Shown: positions 1-11,985, counted from the stretch's first letter. The stretch: DNA of 64,000 nt from Xanthoparmelia taractica (GCA_033085395.1 JANQBS010000028.1:186001-250000); one strand, 5' to 3'. Made by a program: numbers and translations. Notes: generated from the sequence alone by a model not told the origin.

Positions 1-80
1 AGGTCTATATCGCATAGACATGAGAGTTTTCTAGCGCTGGGCTACGAGATACGGCCTTCATAGGTCTGCAAACGACCTAC

Positions 81-180
81 TTAGGCCTGCTGACCCTGGC
101 GTTGGGACGGCCCAATCATCTATCTGCATATCTACTTGTGCCAACGTTCGCGGGCTGTGTATAGCTTCATTTTTGAGTGA
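81..180. repeat. Diverged dispersed repeat, copy A
   Basis: The stretch around 85-150 resembles 52145-52215 over roughly 70-100 bp. Shared blocks in the same order are a CCTGC block, a GGCGTT.GGACGG block and a TATCT.CATATC block. Many mismatches separate the copies, so this is an old repeat. No coding potential or terminal structure is visible. The alignment was made by eye. Confidence 0.45.
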
Positions 181-305
181 GAATACTAATATTAGAAAGT
201 ACAGTCATAACGCACAATAAGATGCTTGCTTGCCATTTCGTAAGCGGCCAGCTAGAAGAGAGCTGATGGCACGGCAACAAGCAAAAAGACAAAATAGCGT
301 TGACC

Positions 306-404
306 TGTTGGAAATCAGCATCTCAGCCCTATTATGCTTGGCATGTACTAGAAGTAGCACTCCACTCTTAGATGATTCAATCAAGCCGTCATCAAATTCC
401 AACA
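306..404 (+). mobile_element. 99-bp solo-LTR-like element, copy 1
   Basis: The element begins TGTTGGAA and ends TTCCAACA, the TG...CA inverted ends typical of LTRs, notably Copia-type. It is flanked by a perfect 5-bp direct repeat TGACC (301-305 and 405-409), the length expected of a retroviral-type integrase. A second copy at 47041-47139 is identical over all 99 bp and has its own, different 5-bp duplication. No internal domain, primer-binding site or partner LTR is near, so it is best read as a solo LTR of a very small (TRIM/SMART-like) retrotransposon. A MITE with a 5-bp target duplication is the alternative. Orientation is arbitrary. Confidence 0.85.
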
Positions 405-409
405 TGACC

Positions 410-3400
410 CACATAAGGGGTCTTTTAATGCAGTCAGTAATAAAGCGATCATATGTACGATGCGGCCCAACCCACCAATCTCGCCCGGCTCCTCGGGATA
501 TGAAAGACGCACGGAAGCAGCTTCGTACATAGACGCTCCGTAAGCGGGGTGAGTATATAACGGCTAATTGTGTTCTAAATAGTAGCCTCTATATAGTCCT
601 ACGAGACTGATGAGTCCCTTTGCGATGGGATTTATAGACAGTAGGGTGCCGTAGAGGGCGGAATACAATGACAATGATCTCTTTCGAAGCCGTAATGGCA
701 AATTCGTTCAAGCTAGTGCGGATCTATCAACCGAAGTTTACCCCGTTTGCCTTTTCATGATGCTTCCAGAACCAACTACTGAGGCTCAATCCATGTCCTG
801 CTCTTTCTAGAGCCCAGTTGCCGTCTCAGACAGAAAGCTCCATATTCTTCGACAAATACTGTGGGGCCAGGGGACAATGTCTAGACCATCGATATCAGAT
901 TGAAGCAAGTGCGCGATCTCCAGCACGCAAGGCCGTTTTACCACACTCCCGCGGCTTTCCTCGGAAGACATCATCAAGAGCAAGAATCTGTCTATCTATT
1001 GGACCTTTGGACCGCCCCATACGTTATAATCTCTCAGACTCTCCTACAGCCGGCGGTGGGCGACCGTTGGTTTATGGTTGATTCTGGACATCGACGCTGT
1101 CTATGATGCTTGTTCGGCTTCTCGTTGCCCTTTTCTGCAGCTTGGCCTAGGCACTAGCCTCCTTACGGATATCTACTGTGGACAGTACCGTTTTGAGTAT
1201 GAGTAGAGTTGTTTGCTACTGTATCAAAGAAGCATCTACTGGGAACAACCTTTTGGCGCGTTCCTTTCAGCTAGGGACCGATTCTATGTGTACATGGAGG
1301 TTAGCCACTGGGTTCTCTGTGACAAGAGTGTGGTCTGATATCTGGTACGATTCGGGCCCTCCAGTTGCACAGATGGCGGTTTTGGATTTCTGAACAGTGG
1401 AATAATGGCATCAAAACAATCCTGCAGATCCAAAACCCTTCTGCTAATGTCTTAGCCAAACGCTGCTCTTGTTTGTGCTGTTTGCTAACTGTTGGGGAAC
1501 CATCGCGGAGTGCCACTGTCATGGCCCATCCACTCTTGGAGACCTCTCCCAGAAGCTTGCAAAGGATGGCCAACCCCCAATCTAGCGCAATGAGAAAGTT
1601 AATTTGCCAGAAGGAGGGTTTACGCAAACTGCGAGAGCATATGGAGAAGGATCGGCCAAGTGATTGACCAGGCAAAGGCTTCACCAGTGGCCCAGACCAG
1701 TCGTGGATTAGCATCAGCTGGCTATGGGCTGCATTTTTGATCAACGGTGGATGCTCCCTAAGTACTGAGGTACTTGCTTTTCAGCTCCAGGCCGCCCGCC
1801 GCTTCAAAGATGACGAAGCAGGAACATTATTGATACACTTCTCCTCTAGGCATCCTCAACATCCTCCAATCCAAGCCAAACTTCTGTCTACCGATGACAG
1901 AAAACTTATAACTTCCATTCTGCGTCACCGGCTTGATGATACGACGCACCTGTGTGACACAATAGGGAGCTCCGATCCCAGAAAAGTGGCCTAGCAGGGC
2001 TTTGCCAGCGGCAATGGATGGGCTATTCTACTGCCACAATCAGAGGCACTGCCATGGATCCATCAAGCCACCCACATGACCCCGTGAAAATGAAAAAGTC
2101 TGTCACTGACTGAGTTACGCATGTATAGACGCTACAAAGATAGGGATCATGCTAACTTCTCCACTTGCAAAACCTACCTTGGATTGTAAACGGCTACTCC
2201 GATCCTTACGACGTGTACAGCAATACAACTAATGCACCCACCTACGACCATATGCATTCTATGTGGAGAAGCAAAACACAGAGATAATAGTTCAGCAACC
2301 TATACGCACAGTCTGGAGTGCTTTATAAGACCTAGCTTTGAAGCATACGGTGGAGAGGTGTACCTTGAGATACAAGGAGCAGCCATAGCATCAGGATTTA
2401 CACCTCAAACTGCATGACGTGCAGGAGGACTTGAAGAAGCCGAGCCATTCACTGCCCTATAGAGCAAGAGGGTAGACTGTCGACCTGTTTATGATACTTT
2501 ATGATGATACAATGCAGACTCGCATCACACGCTACCTAATTAAGCAGGCAGAGCATCGGTATTGCTGTCCAACCCGACACGAAGGTATCTATTACAATTC
2601 GACCGCTAGTGCTCATTCTCTATTGCTATGCACAAACGCGAGCCTACGCGAGGTCACATGGAATGATTCAGGGGGCGAGAACAGTGCTGTGGGCTTCAGG
2701 CCAGCGAAATGCACACTGAGTACACCTCGAAGGCCCTCTAGCAGCTCCAGTGCCATAACCTCCCATGTCTAAGCCATGCTGAGCCGAGGCTGCTGTCTAG
2801 ATAAATAAAGAGGGCCTAGGTGGGTGTATGAATGCTGAAAACGAGCACAGTCTGTAGAGCAGGAGAATAAGGAGTAACAGATAGCTGGGGTACTGCCTCA
2901 AGAGTTTTTCGCGTGATCGATAGCCTCCTCTCCTAGCTACCAACTCAGATGAGGCGCCCAGTCGCTGGCTGTTCCTCTCGCAAGCTAAAATTTTCAATAA
3001 GTCAAGATCATGAGATGCTTCTTGAAAGTTTTCAAATGCTGCCCCGGGTCAGCTAGACGCGCGTCCGGAAGCCAGAGAAATTTTTAAGCGCAGTCATTGG
3101 CATGACTAAAGGGACCTTAAGCCAGCCTCCAACCCTTTGCCTTGCAGCTCTGGGGGACTACCTCGGCGGCATATTGAGCGAACGGATGTCCAGTGAACAA
3201 TTACAGAAGGCTGGTATTTTTTAACTGACCGCTGGGCTACGTCCAGATTTTGGGAACCACTGGCTACGAATCTGCCGACGAGAGTTTCAGGTCTCAGGTA
3301 AGTATTGTCTTAGGCAAGCATTTCTCGCTACAGATAGACTAATTATATGTAGGTCTCTGATGGCGCACGTTTCGTCTAAGTAACCGTTGCAAGAGACACG

Positions 3401-3537
3401 CCACAATAGCAAGTCCCATCAAGGTGCACCTTGCATTAGCAGATTGATCTTGGTTTGATTTTATTACTTTCAGAGCCATAGCTCTCGTTCATCTCGCCCA
3501 CCCACGCCTACGCGTACATTAGTTTCAGTCCACGTCC
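410..3537. other. Gene-free stretch, possible relics
   Basis: I see no recognisable gene on either strand. Open frames are short, many begin at non-ATG codons and none shows a motif I know. A plausible intron (GTAAGT donor near 3298, CTAAT branch site, TAG acceptor near 3355) hints that a gene once lay just upstream of the open frame at 3538. The region looks like decayed accessory DNA. Confidence 0.4.
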
Positions 3538-3984
3538 GTGGCTTACAGGCATAAGAATTACTTTGACGCTGGAGTAACGCTAAAGTACGAGGAAGTGCTT
3601 ATGCAGTATCTGGTCCCGGTGTCAAAACGGTTTGATCTTGTACTTGCATATCTACTTACCACGGTGACGCGTGAGCATGTGTTTCTCAGTGGGATATGCC
3701 GCTTAACAACTAAGCCAATATTCACGAATGCAAAGTATGCAGCTGCTGTGGTGGCTGGGCAGATGTTCGGAGTGATGGACGATGAGAAAACGCAAGCTTA
3801 TGTGACGGGACCCTTTGGAATAGTGGTATACGAACTTTTCATAGGGGAAGTACACCAGTATCCGAAGCCTTGGGTAAGATCATCGCGGAGTCTATTCGAG
3901 AATTTACAGAGGCAAGCCTTGCAAAGCTGGAGGAGGGCGAGAAATTACATCTTTAGGCAGCTAGCCAAGTGGACGGCTTCTTAG
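3538..3984 (+). pseudogene. Unrecognised open frame, possible gene relic
   Basis: This 148-codon open frame begins with GTG; its first ATG is at 3601. I do not recognise the product. It is fairly hydrophobic in the middle (around LAYLLTTV and YAAAVVAG). After about residue 110 a second reading frame (IAESIREFTEASLAKLEEGE) looks more protein-like than the open one, which suggests either a frameshift or an unmodelled splice near 3872. The intron-like sequence just upstream (3298-3355) suggests a multi-exon gene. It is either a degraded gene or an incomplete model of a real one. Confidence 0.25.
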
Positions 3985-5538
3985 AGGTATGATTATGTCA
4001 GTTGACAGGAATTGACATTTTCCCGTCAGCTGGGTCAAGGACTTTGATCCATATGCGGCGGCGAACGCTTGGTCAGTATTACCGTTCACCAACTCGATGG
4101 ATCGTCGGAGCGGATTGGAGTCACAGGATATCGTGCCACCAAAGGTTTGCAGCGTGAGATGAGGCGTAAGGCCACCAGGAGGGAAGACAGGATGATCAAT
4201 GTCACGCTGTAGCCAATCAACAGTGGCGAACGACCGTTGTGATGCATAGTGTTGAACCACCGAGTTATGTACCCACATCAGGAAGATCCAGGAGTACTCG
4301 ACTTCACTGTCAACATATAAGATTCACCTGTAATGGAATGCTTCATTTTCAACACATCACTTAGCGTCTGAGCATCTAAGAGCCAATTTCCCACACGTCC
4401 TCGACAATGCCACTCTCCAACATCCAACACCCTCCCAAATCTAATCTGCTTAGTCTTTTTTTCACCCCTACTCAAGCACCATTAATCGAAATAACAAAAT
4501 TATCACTACCTTTAACCCTTAAGACGCCTCACTCATTAGAAACCCTTCTGGGTGTATGCCATCAGCAGTAATCCCAACCCATCTGCCGTAATCATGCTAC
4601 CGCCTCGAGAAATCTAGACAACAACACTTCATCGCTCAAATCCACACCTGTCTATAACCTCATTGCATGCAGCGCTTCTTCCATTTCACTGATGACCATG
4701 CGTTGTCCGCACGTCCTCCGTTACGCGGCAATATCAATGAGAGATGATGGACTGTTCGTTGAGGATATAGATCAAGCACAAGATGACTCCCAAGTGAAAC
4801 TCTTGAGAGTCGAATCAAGAATACGAGATAAAATCGGTCACCAAGAACCATTTTGTCGCAAAGAATGATCCTGGCCCTGGAGATGGTTGAGAAGGAGTAG
4901 GGTTTGCTGTTGATGGTCAAGTGATATCTTCTGATCATGCTCATCCCTGCGGTCATTTGATCAACAGGGGTCTCTGCGAACTATTTGAAGGCATGTCAAA
5001 AGATGTACGCAAATGCAAAGCCCAAATCTCTCACACCTGGCTTGCAGAGAGTTGAAGACCCATACGCTTTTAGATATCCTACAACATTTTGGTTTTCATC
5101 ATACCTTGATCATCAGAGAGGACGCTCTTCAAGTATCTACTTGACGGCTGCCTTATTGTCTTATCCTATTGACAAAATCAGCCTTATATATCACTCAGTA
5201 GCCCAGCTATTGGCAAAAAAAGTGATGGTGACGAATCTACCTATTGTCCAAACCTGCAACAATAGCACCGAGCATTCATCCCTATTCATCACGTATCTTG
5301 GATGACTTCAATCGACTATTCCTATTGTCAACTCCCAGCCACCAGCAAGGGCACGGGTATAAATATACGCCCATTTTTCGACCTCAGGTTCTTTTCTTTC
5401 TTCAGCAACATCATCTACTGCACCGCATACATCTACATCTTTTCAACTCCTTACCTACTGAACCTCATCACATTCGCTGGACGAATCTCCTCTCACCACA
5501 CATCACCCCAAACTTCTACATCCACCTCAGCGATCAAG
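3985..5538. other. Intergenic, no gene seen
   Basis: No supported gene. The only clear signal is promoter-like sequence near the end, ahead of the coiled-coil gene: a TATA-like run at about 5355-5368 and a pyrimidine-rich stretch at 5385-5410. Confidence 0.4.
5355..5368 (+). promoter_or_regulatory. Probable TATA box
   Basis: A GTATAAATATA run lies about 175 bp upstream of the ATG at 5539, followed by a CT-rich stretch, a common layout in filamentous fungal promoters. The transcription start is not determined. Confidence 0.4.
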
Positions 5539-6015
5539 ATGGCTCGCACAAGAAATACCACCAAGAAGTCCCAGCCAGCTCTCCACTCCGCACCAATCTC
5601 CGGCGCCGGCGTCGTCCGCAAATCCAACAGTAAGTCGTTCTCTCACCTTCTCATCTCCCTTAGCACTACTGACAGAAAATCAGACACCATGAACGACGGC
5701 ACGACGATCTTCCGGCTCCTCAAAGTACCAAAATACGCCAAGCGCACGCTCGCAACCTTGTGCGAGCAAAAGAGCCGGGCGCTGGAGGAGGAGGTCAGCC
5801 GGCTGAGAGAGGATTGGATGGAGAAGGAAAGGATGATTGAGTGGTACAAGCAGGAACTGAAGCGGCTGAGGGGGGAGTTGAGGGCTGCCAACGAGCGGCA
5901 TCGCGGGAACGAGACGACGCAGGGGGAGGGGCAGGGGGAGGGGCAGGGCCTGAGCCTGACCGAGGCGGAGAAAAAGGACTTCGAGACCTTGTGGAATTGG
6001 TGTGGTCCTAGATAA
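5539..6015 (+). CDS. Small basic/coiled-coil protein, unknown function
   Basis: Two exons: 5539-5629 and 5684-6015, joined across a 54-bp intron (GTAAGT donor, CTGAC branch, CAG acceptor). Because the intron is a multiple of three and lacks a stop, the unspliced frame also stays open; splicing is inferred from the strong signals. The product is about 140 residues. Residues 1-30 are basic and Ser/Thr-rich and start MARTRNTTKKS, similar to the histone H3 tail. Residues of roughly 55-105 are a charged helix (EEEVSRLREDWMEKERM) expected to form a coiled coil, followed by a Gly/Gln/Glu repeat (GEGQGEGQG). I do not recognise the family. The start was chosen because it follows the TATA/CT-rich promoter; an in-frame upstream start would add unlikely hydrophobic sequence. 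Confidence 0.6.
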   Translation: MARTRNTTKKSQPALHSAPISGAGVVRKSNSKSFSHLLISLSTTDRKSDTMNDGTTIFRLLKVPKYAKRTLATLCEQKSRALEEEVSRLREDWMEKERMIEWYKQELKRLRGELRAANERHRGNETTQGEGQGEGQGLSLTEAEKKDFETLWNWCGPR

Positions 6016-6577
6016 TAGCTGGCTATTGTCATCAGCGCTTTAGTTACTGTACACCAAAGGCGTTAATATGATTCTCTCATTTCATTTCAAAGCAGTCCGC
6101 AAGCACATCATAATTCTACCGAGCGGGCTACATCATCCTCCCAAAACACTGTTTCTTCATCTCCTGCCTAATCCCCTGCCTCACACTCCTCTTCGCCTTC
6201 GTCTTCGGAGCCATAAGGACATTGCTCCCACCCTCAACCTCTCCGTCCTTAAAGAGGGCCGCATGAAGATGACCCATGAATGTTTCCGTAGATGACACAA
6301 TCCCCGTGGAACGCCAGTGCTGTTGAGCTGTGAGTTACCAATGATACGCATAACAACATCGCTTGCCTGTGAAATTTGTATGGGGAAAACAGGATCAAGG
6401 ACTTAGTAGGCGGCACGGCGGCACTGTCGAGAAGGTGAAGCCCTAGCCCTAGCACTAGTCTATCCGAGGTGAGATGATACCAGTGATGTCGGAGAAAAGT
6501 ATCCCTGTCCGCCGATCCTGGGACGATTTTTCTGTCTCGTAGCGCTGTTCTGAGGACTGTCCAGGGATTGCCACAGC
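6016..6577. other. Intergenic between coiled-coil gene and IF-2
   Basis: No gene supported. It should hold the 3' end of the upstream transcript and the promoter and leader of the IF-2 gene; I see no clear TATA box. Confidence 0.35.
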
Positions 6578-9500
6578 ATGAGAAGGCAAGCCTTGAAGGT
6601 ATTCCGAGCTGCTGCACGTGCGTGAAATTGGCCTCATGGTGCTAACTTCTGTCTAGATTTCAGTCACCAAAGATGTCTGCATCTTCTGCCTTGCACGCAA
6701 ACAGTCCGCATCATCCTATGCTCCCAAAAAACCTCAGCGTCGATTACTTAGCTGTAGTCATGCTCTTAACAGGCCTCCGAGCCCCCAGGTAGCACAGAAA
6801 GAAGAAGAAGATGGGGCTCAAGGTTCGGACTCGGCCTGGGTCCAGCCACCGCGACGTTTCCGTGGCGGTTGGGCCAGAAATGGGACGGCAGCCCCAAGCG
6901 ACTTGACGCCGGAAGAGAAGGCATTGAGGAACGCACTGCAACAGGAGTCTACGCCAGGACTCCCGGTCCCTACCACTACGTCTCTCCAAGACGGGCAGAA
7001 CGGAACTAGGCAAGGACCACGGATTACTAAGTTTCAAGCTCTTGATCGTGAGCCTTATAAAGTGACCCGAACCAAAGGTCACTTCCAAACAACGCAAGTT
7101 CCGTCACGCTTAACTCAGGAGAATAGCCGACTTCCTGATGCTGCTCCTGCTAAAGCATCACAAGTAGCTTCCAGTGTCGGAAGCCTAGAGAAGAACGGTG
7201 ATACACGGATACACCCAACCAGACCGATAACTCCACCAATACCACCATCCGAACCTCACATTCCACAAAAGCCAAAGTTTGGTGGTTGGGCCAAACATGC
7301 AATATCCACTGACTTGAATCCAGATGAGAAGGCTTTGCGACAAGCCCTTCAGAAAGAAGCCGCTCCTAAGCCTCATCTCCCCGTGCATCCGATTAGTCAT
7401 TCACCGCATACATCTTCTGTGCCAGGATACCCGTCAAGGCCGGATCTACAAGCAAGAGATGCTCGCTCAGAGGAAACCGCGCGTACTACGCCAATTCAGA
7501 CTTCCAGTACCCAACCGTACGGTACGCCCGTAATCACAAATACTTCTGGACTGCCTCAAAACCGTCAAGCTCGCGATGCGCAGCTTGATCACCATATCTC
7601 TCAGACCAGAGGGAAGCCAACATTCCGGCAAGGAGACTGGTACTGTCCTGAGTGTGCGGCACACAATTTCAGTCGGCAACGAGAGTGCATTGCATGTTAC
7701 AGTAAAAGGCCTTCCCCAAGTACATGGCAATGTGAAGGATGTGGGATTCTTAATGTCGAAGATCGTCCAATCTGCAATGGCTGCCGGGCTCAACGCTTTC
7801 CCACCACTGCGCAAGACCAATCTGAACACGTCAAACATTGGAAACATGTAAGACGATCAGGGAATGATGTCGCTCCCAAGCACTCACAGCCAGAGCAAGG
7901 TTCAATCCAAAGGGGTTTGGGTGACACCATGGCAAGACCTCGGACCACCGGAGCGATTGCCAGGGCAAGAGCGATCGAGCAAGAAAAGATGGAGCGTATG
8001 GAGAGGACGAAAGGTGGCGAGTTTATTGGCCTTCGGGATCAATACGAGACCGCTACATCCAAAGCAACGGAAGCTTCCTACTGGTCTCAAGAGACCAACG
8101 AGTCTCAAGTGCCGGACGTGGAAGCAACCACTTCCAGTGCGCCGGACGAGCTAAAGACTGGGAGCCGTATGGTAAGCTGGCGACCTCAATCTGCGAAGAT
8201 CTCGCAAATGGATAGAGTGCAGGATATCAGGGACGAAAGGTCTACTCATCAGCTTCCGGATAAAATATCGGAAGACCAACCGAGAACGGCGAAGCTTACA
8301 GGTGGTTGGAAGCGATGGGAACCTATCTCTGCCGGAGAACAGCCTGCCCTGGAAGAGCCTTCTCAACAAGGTCTTGCTGATCAAATGAACAGATCAGGTC
8401 ACGTAACTTCCACTGAGCTCGAGCGCGAACAGAATACAGGAGGATTTAGAAGAGTAATAGAACGCCGTACGAGGCGCGAGCCGCAGGAGCAAGGTATTGC
8501 AAAGCAATTGGTCTACGACAAGACTATGCCTTGGGCTAAAGATAGATTTAATGACCGGGATCGGACCCGGAGACGCAAGGTGGTTTCAACATACGACGAA
8601 ATGGACGAAGAGGAGGAAGATCGTGCAGCTAGGCGAATGGAACGTAAGGAACAAAGAAAGAAAGCCAAAGCTATAAAGAAGGCTGCGGCACCACCGACAC
8701 CTATCTACCTGCCCGAATTTATCAGCGTTTCGAATCTTGCTGGCGTCTTGAGAATCCGGGTTGAAGACTTCATTCAGAAGATGAAAGATCTTGGCTTTGA
8801 GGAGACTAATAACGATCATATTCTTGATGCTGAGACTGCTGGTCTTGTAGCAGCCGAATTTAATTTCGAGCCAATATTCGAGGAAGCTGAAAACCCAGAT
8901 TTGCTTCCCATACCACCAGCGGAAGACAAGTCAGTATTGCCTCCTCGACCTCCTGTGGTCACCATTATGGGACATGTGGATCATGGGAAGACCACCCTTC
9001 TAGACTACCTCCGAAAGTCATCAGTAGCAGCATCTGAGCATGGAGGGATCACCCAGCACATTGGTGCCTTCTCCGTGCCTATGCCTGGCGGACGACTCGT
9101 TACCTTTTTGGATACACCAGGTCATGAAGCGTTCCTCACTATGCGCCAGCGAGGTGCGAATGTGACCGACATAGTCATTCTAGTTGTCGCGGCAGACGAC
9201 AGCGTTAAGCCCCAAACCGTCGAAGCCATCAGACACGCCCAAACAGCTAGAGTTCCCATGATCGTAGCAGTCAACAAGATTGACAAGGAAGATTCCAACG
9301 CCGAGCGAGTCAAGCAAGACCTAGCAAGATATGGTGTTGAGATTGAAGACTACGGAGGAGACACCCAAGTTGTCTGCGTTAGTGGCAAAACAGGTCAAGG
9401 CATGGATGAGCTAGAAGATGCGACTGTTGCCCTTGCCGATATTCTCGATATGCGCGCTGAGACGGACGGTCAGGCTGAAGGTTGGGTACTCGAAGCTACC

Positions 9501-10638
9501 ACCAAAAAAGCTGGTCGTGTCGCTACCGTGCTTGTTAGGCGTGGTACTCTTAGGCCGGGCGATATCATTGTCGCAGGTACCTCCTGGGCTAAAGTGCGAA
9601 GTCTACGAAATGAAGCAGGCGTTATGCTTGAATCTGCTGGGCCTGGCACACCCGTTGAGATTGATGGCTGGCGCGAGCAACCTACCGCAGGCGATGAAGT
9701 ACTTCAAGCACCTGACGAGCAAAGAGCCAAAGCCGCGGTCGATTACCGCCTTGAAGCCTACGAACGGACTCAGATGGCTACCGATATGGCCGCAGTGAAC
9801 GAAGCTCGACGTCTTGAGCAAGAAAAGCGAGAGGAGTTGGAGAAAGCTACAGAATTTGCTGAAAAGGCCCTCGATGCTACTACTACCACTACTAGTACAG
9901 AAGCGCAAACCACTCCTTCGACGCCATCGTTCCAAGAAGTCTTCTTCATCGTTAAAGCCGACGTCTCTGGCTCTGTTGAAGCTGTCACCGACGCAATCTC
10001 CGCTCTTGGAAACAGTGAAGTACGCCCTCACATCCTCCGCACTGGGGTCGGGCCGGTCACTGAGTTCGATATCGACCACGCAGCCGTTGCAAAAGGCCAC
10101 ATCATCTCCTTCAATACTACCATCGATGGGAACGTGCGGCGGACGGCAGAAGCCAAAGACGTCAAGATTCTGGACCAAAGTATCATCTACAGGCTCGTTG
10201 ACGATGTAAAAGCGAAGCTGAGCGAAAAGCTACCGAATATCGTTACGCAGAAGGTCCTAGGCGAAGCCGAGATTGCTCAAGTCTTCGAGATCAATACGAA
10301 AGGCAGAATCACAGTCCCCTTCGCTGGCTGCAGGGTCAGAAACGGTGTCATCAGCAGAAACAATAAGATTAGGGTGCTAAGGGCCAAGGAAACTATCTAT
10401 GATGGTATGTATCCTCTACTCCATCATCCCTGTAGCTTTCATTCATTCATTGCTCTTTGTGCTGACTTGAGCGGAACCAAATCTAGGCACGCTCTCTTCC
10501 CTCAAAAACGTCAAGAAGGACGTCACGGAGATGCGCAAGGGCGCCGAATGCGGCATGGGCTTTGAGAATTGGACGGCATTTAAGCCGGGCGATCAGGTGC
10601 AGAGTTATGAGGAGACGTCTGAGAAGAGGAGTTTGTGA
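6578..10638 (+). CDS. IFM1: Mitochondrial translation initiation factor IF-2
   Basis: GTPase that places initiator tRNA on the mitochondrial ribosome. Three exons: 6578-6598 (MRRQALK), 6657-10404 and 10487-10638; introns of 58 bp (GCTAAC branch) and 82 bp (GCTGAC branch). Product about 1306 residues, much longer than usual mitochondrial IF2 because of a long N-terminal extension. A basic, Ser-rich N-terminus suits mitochondrial import. Two RanBP2-type zinc fingers (CX2CX10CX2C) start near residues 335 and 364. The IF2N region is near 690. The G domain starts near 774 with GHVDHGKT (G1), DTPGH (G3, ~826) and NKID (G4, ~879), followed by the translation-factor domains. A motif of the form GGWA...PEEKALR.ALQ.E occurs twice in the extension. 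The frame is open without an ATG from 6657, so the 7-codon first exon supplies the start; this fits fungal IF2 N-termini I recall. Confidence 0.92.
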
Positions 10639-10993
10639 TTGGATGGATAGATGTAGATAGATAGATAGATGGATAGAGGGTGCATTGCATTGCATAAGGT
10701 AGCGCGAACACACGTACTGCATGCCATTTACGGATTCGCATTGAGGGTTTGCATGTGGAGGCTGGGAGAGCAGGCAGGAGGTATGTGTAGCCATACATGA
10801 AGGTCGAATTGAGCGTTCATTTGCATTCTATCAGTGTACTGTTGTAGGTCTACATACAACATATTACACATCTCCGTTCTCGCTTCATATTGTGTACTCT
10901 GCATACAAGGTACGAGTACACAATGAAGACGCTGTTTCTGTAAAAAGCTCCTTTAGAAAGCTTCTGTAAAAAGGACCAAAACACCATAACGAT
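10639..10993. other. 3' flank of IF-2 with GATA microsatellite
   Basis: A GATA/GATG-rich run occurs at about 10641-10675. No gene is supported. Confidence 0.4.
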
Positions 10994-11985
10994 CGCATGC
11001 TAAGTACTGAATTGTCCATCCATCCATCCGTCCTTTTATCGCTCTCCATAAAAGCGGACCACACGAATATCCTCCCTATCCTATCCTATCCTATCCTGTT
11101 CCTCATGTAACATTGTACCTCTCGAATGTCTTTGATGTTTTTTGGTGCTTTGATGCTTTTACGATAAATGTACTCGTACCAGTGAAGATGTGAAAGTGCT
11201 CTCATGCACGAGGTACCGTACCGGAAGATTGTGGCAAACCCCGGGTAAAACGCATGTATGCTGAGTGCCGAACGCTGTAATTTATCCATCGATTCAGCTG
11301 TCCAGCCGTCTGTCTGTCCGGCTGTCTGAACACGTAAGACTGGACTGCGAGGGGAGTGGTCTTGTTTCGCGTACATGCGCTGTAGCTTTTTCTTTTGGGG
11401 GGTGGGGAGTTTTCGGGGTTTTCTCGATTTTTTGGTGGTTTTCATGTTTCATGTTTTTGGTGAAGAGGAACGTGTGAAAGCGCTCTTATGCGAGGTACCG
11501 TGCTCGAAAAAGGAGGGAAACCCCAAAGCGTGAGGGGAAAAGGCATGCATGCTGAGCGCTGGGTGCTGGAATACCTTATCCAGCCGTCTGTCTGTCTGAG
11601 TATGTAAAAGTGGACTGCGAATCGTATCTTGCATGCATGCATGGGCTGTAGCTTTTTTTTTTGGTTTTGGTGATTTCCAAATTTTTTTGGTGTTTTGTAT
11701 TTTTGTTGTGAAGATGTGACATTGCGCTCATGTACCGAGCTGGAAAAAGGAGGGAAAAGGCTGGTTCCATGAGGATAGAACGCATGTATGCTGAGTGCTG
11801 AGTGCTGGAATGTCCATCCATACATCCATCCATCCAGCTATCTGAGTATGCTCTATGTGTGAAAGTGGACCGCGTGTCGTGTCCTGCATGCATGTATCGT
11901 ACTGCGACTTTTTTTTTGGTTTTCGTAATTTTCCGATTTTCTTTTTGGTTTTGTGGTAAATGTGTTGATGTGTGTGTGCGCTCTC
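10994..11985. repeat. Degenerate tandem repeat, four units of about 240-290 bp
   Basis: Units start near 10994, 11251, 11542 and 11781, each with a GCATG.ATGCTGAGTGC-like block. In order, units share (CCAT)n or CCAGC.GTCTGTCTG, a GT.GACTGCG block, TGCATGCATG, a T-rich run flowing into TTTTTTGG, GTGAAGATGTGA and a GGTACCGTGCTGG/AAAAAGGAGGG block. The first unit is the most diverged. Units vary by tens of bp and carry no consistent open frame, so this looks like an old non-coding tandem array 3' of the IF-2 gene. Boundaries are by eye. Confidence 0.7.

Noticed and set aside
590..650. Possible hammerhead ribozyme: CTGATGAG followed by a GTCCC/GGGAT stem, with CCTAC and GTAGG further out.
   Set aside because: The required GAAA after stem II is missing (the sequence reads TTTAT) and there is no stem III or proper cleavage site, so the core cannot form.
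6903..10565. Taking the single long open frame as the whole IF-2 gene.
   Set aside because: That frame begins at a TTG and ends inside the last intron; splice signals at both ends give a proper ATG start and a family-like C-terminus.
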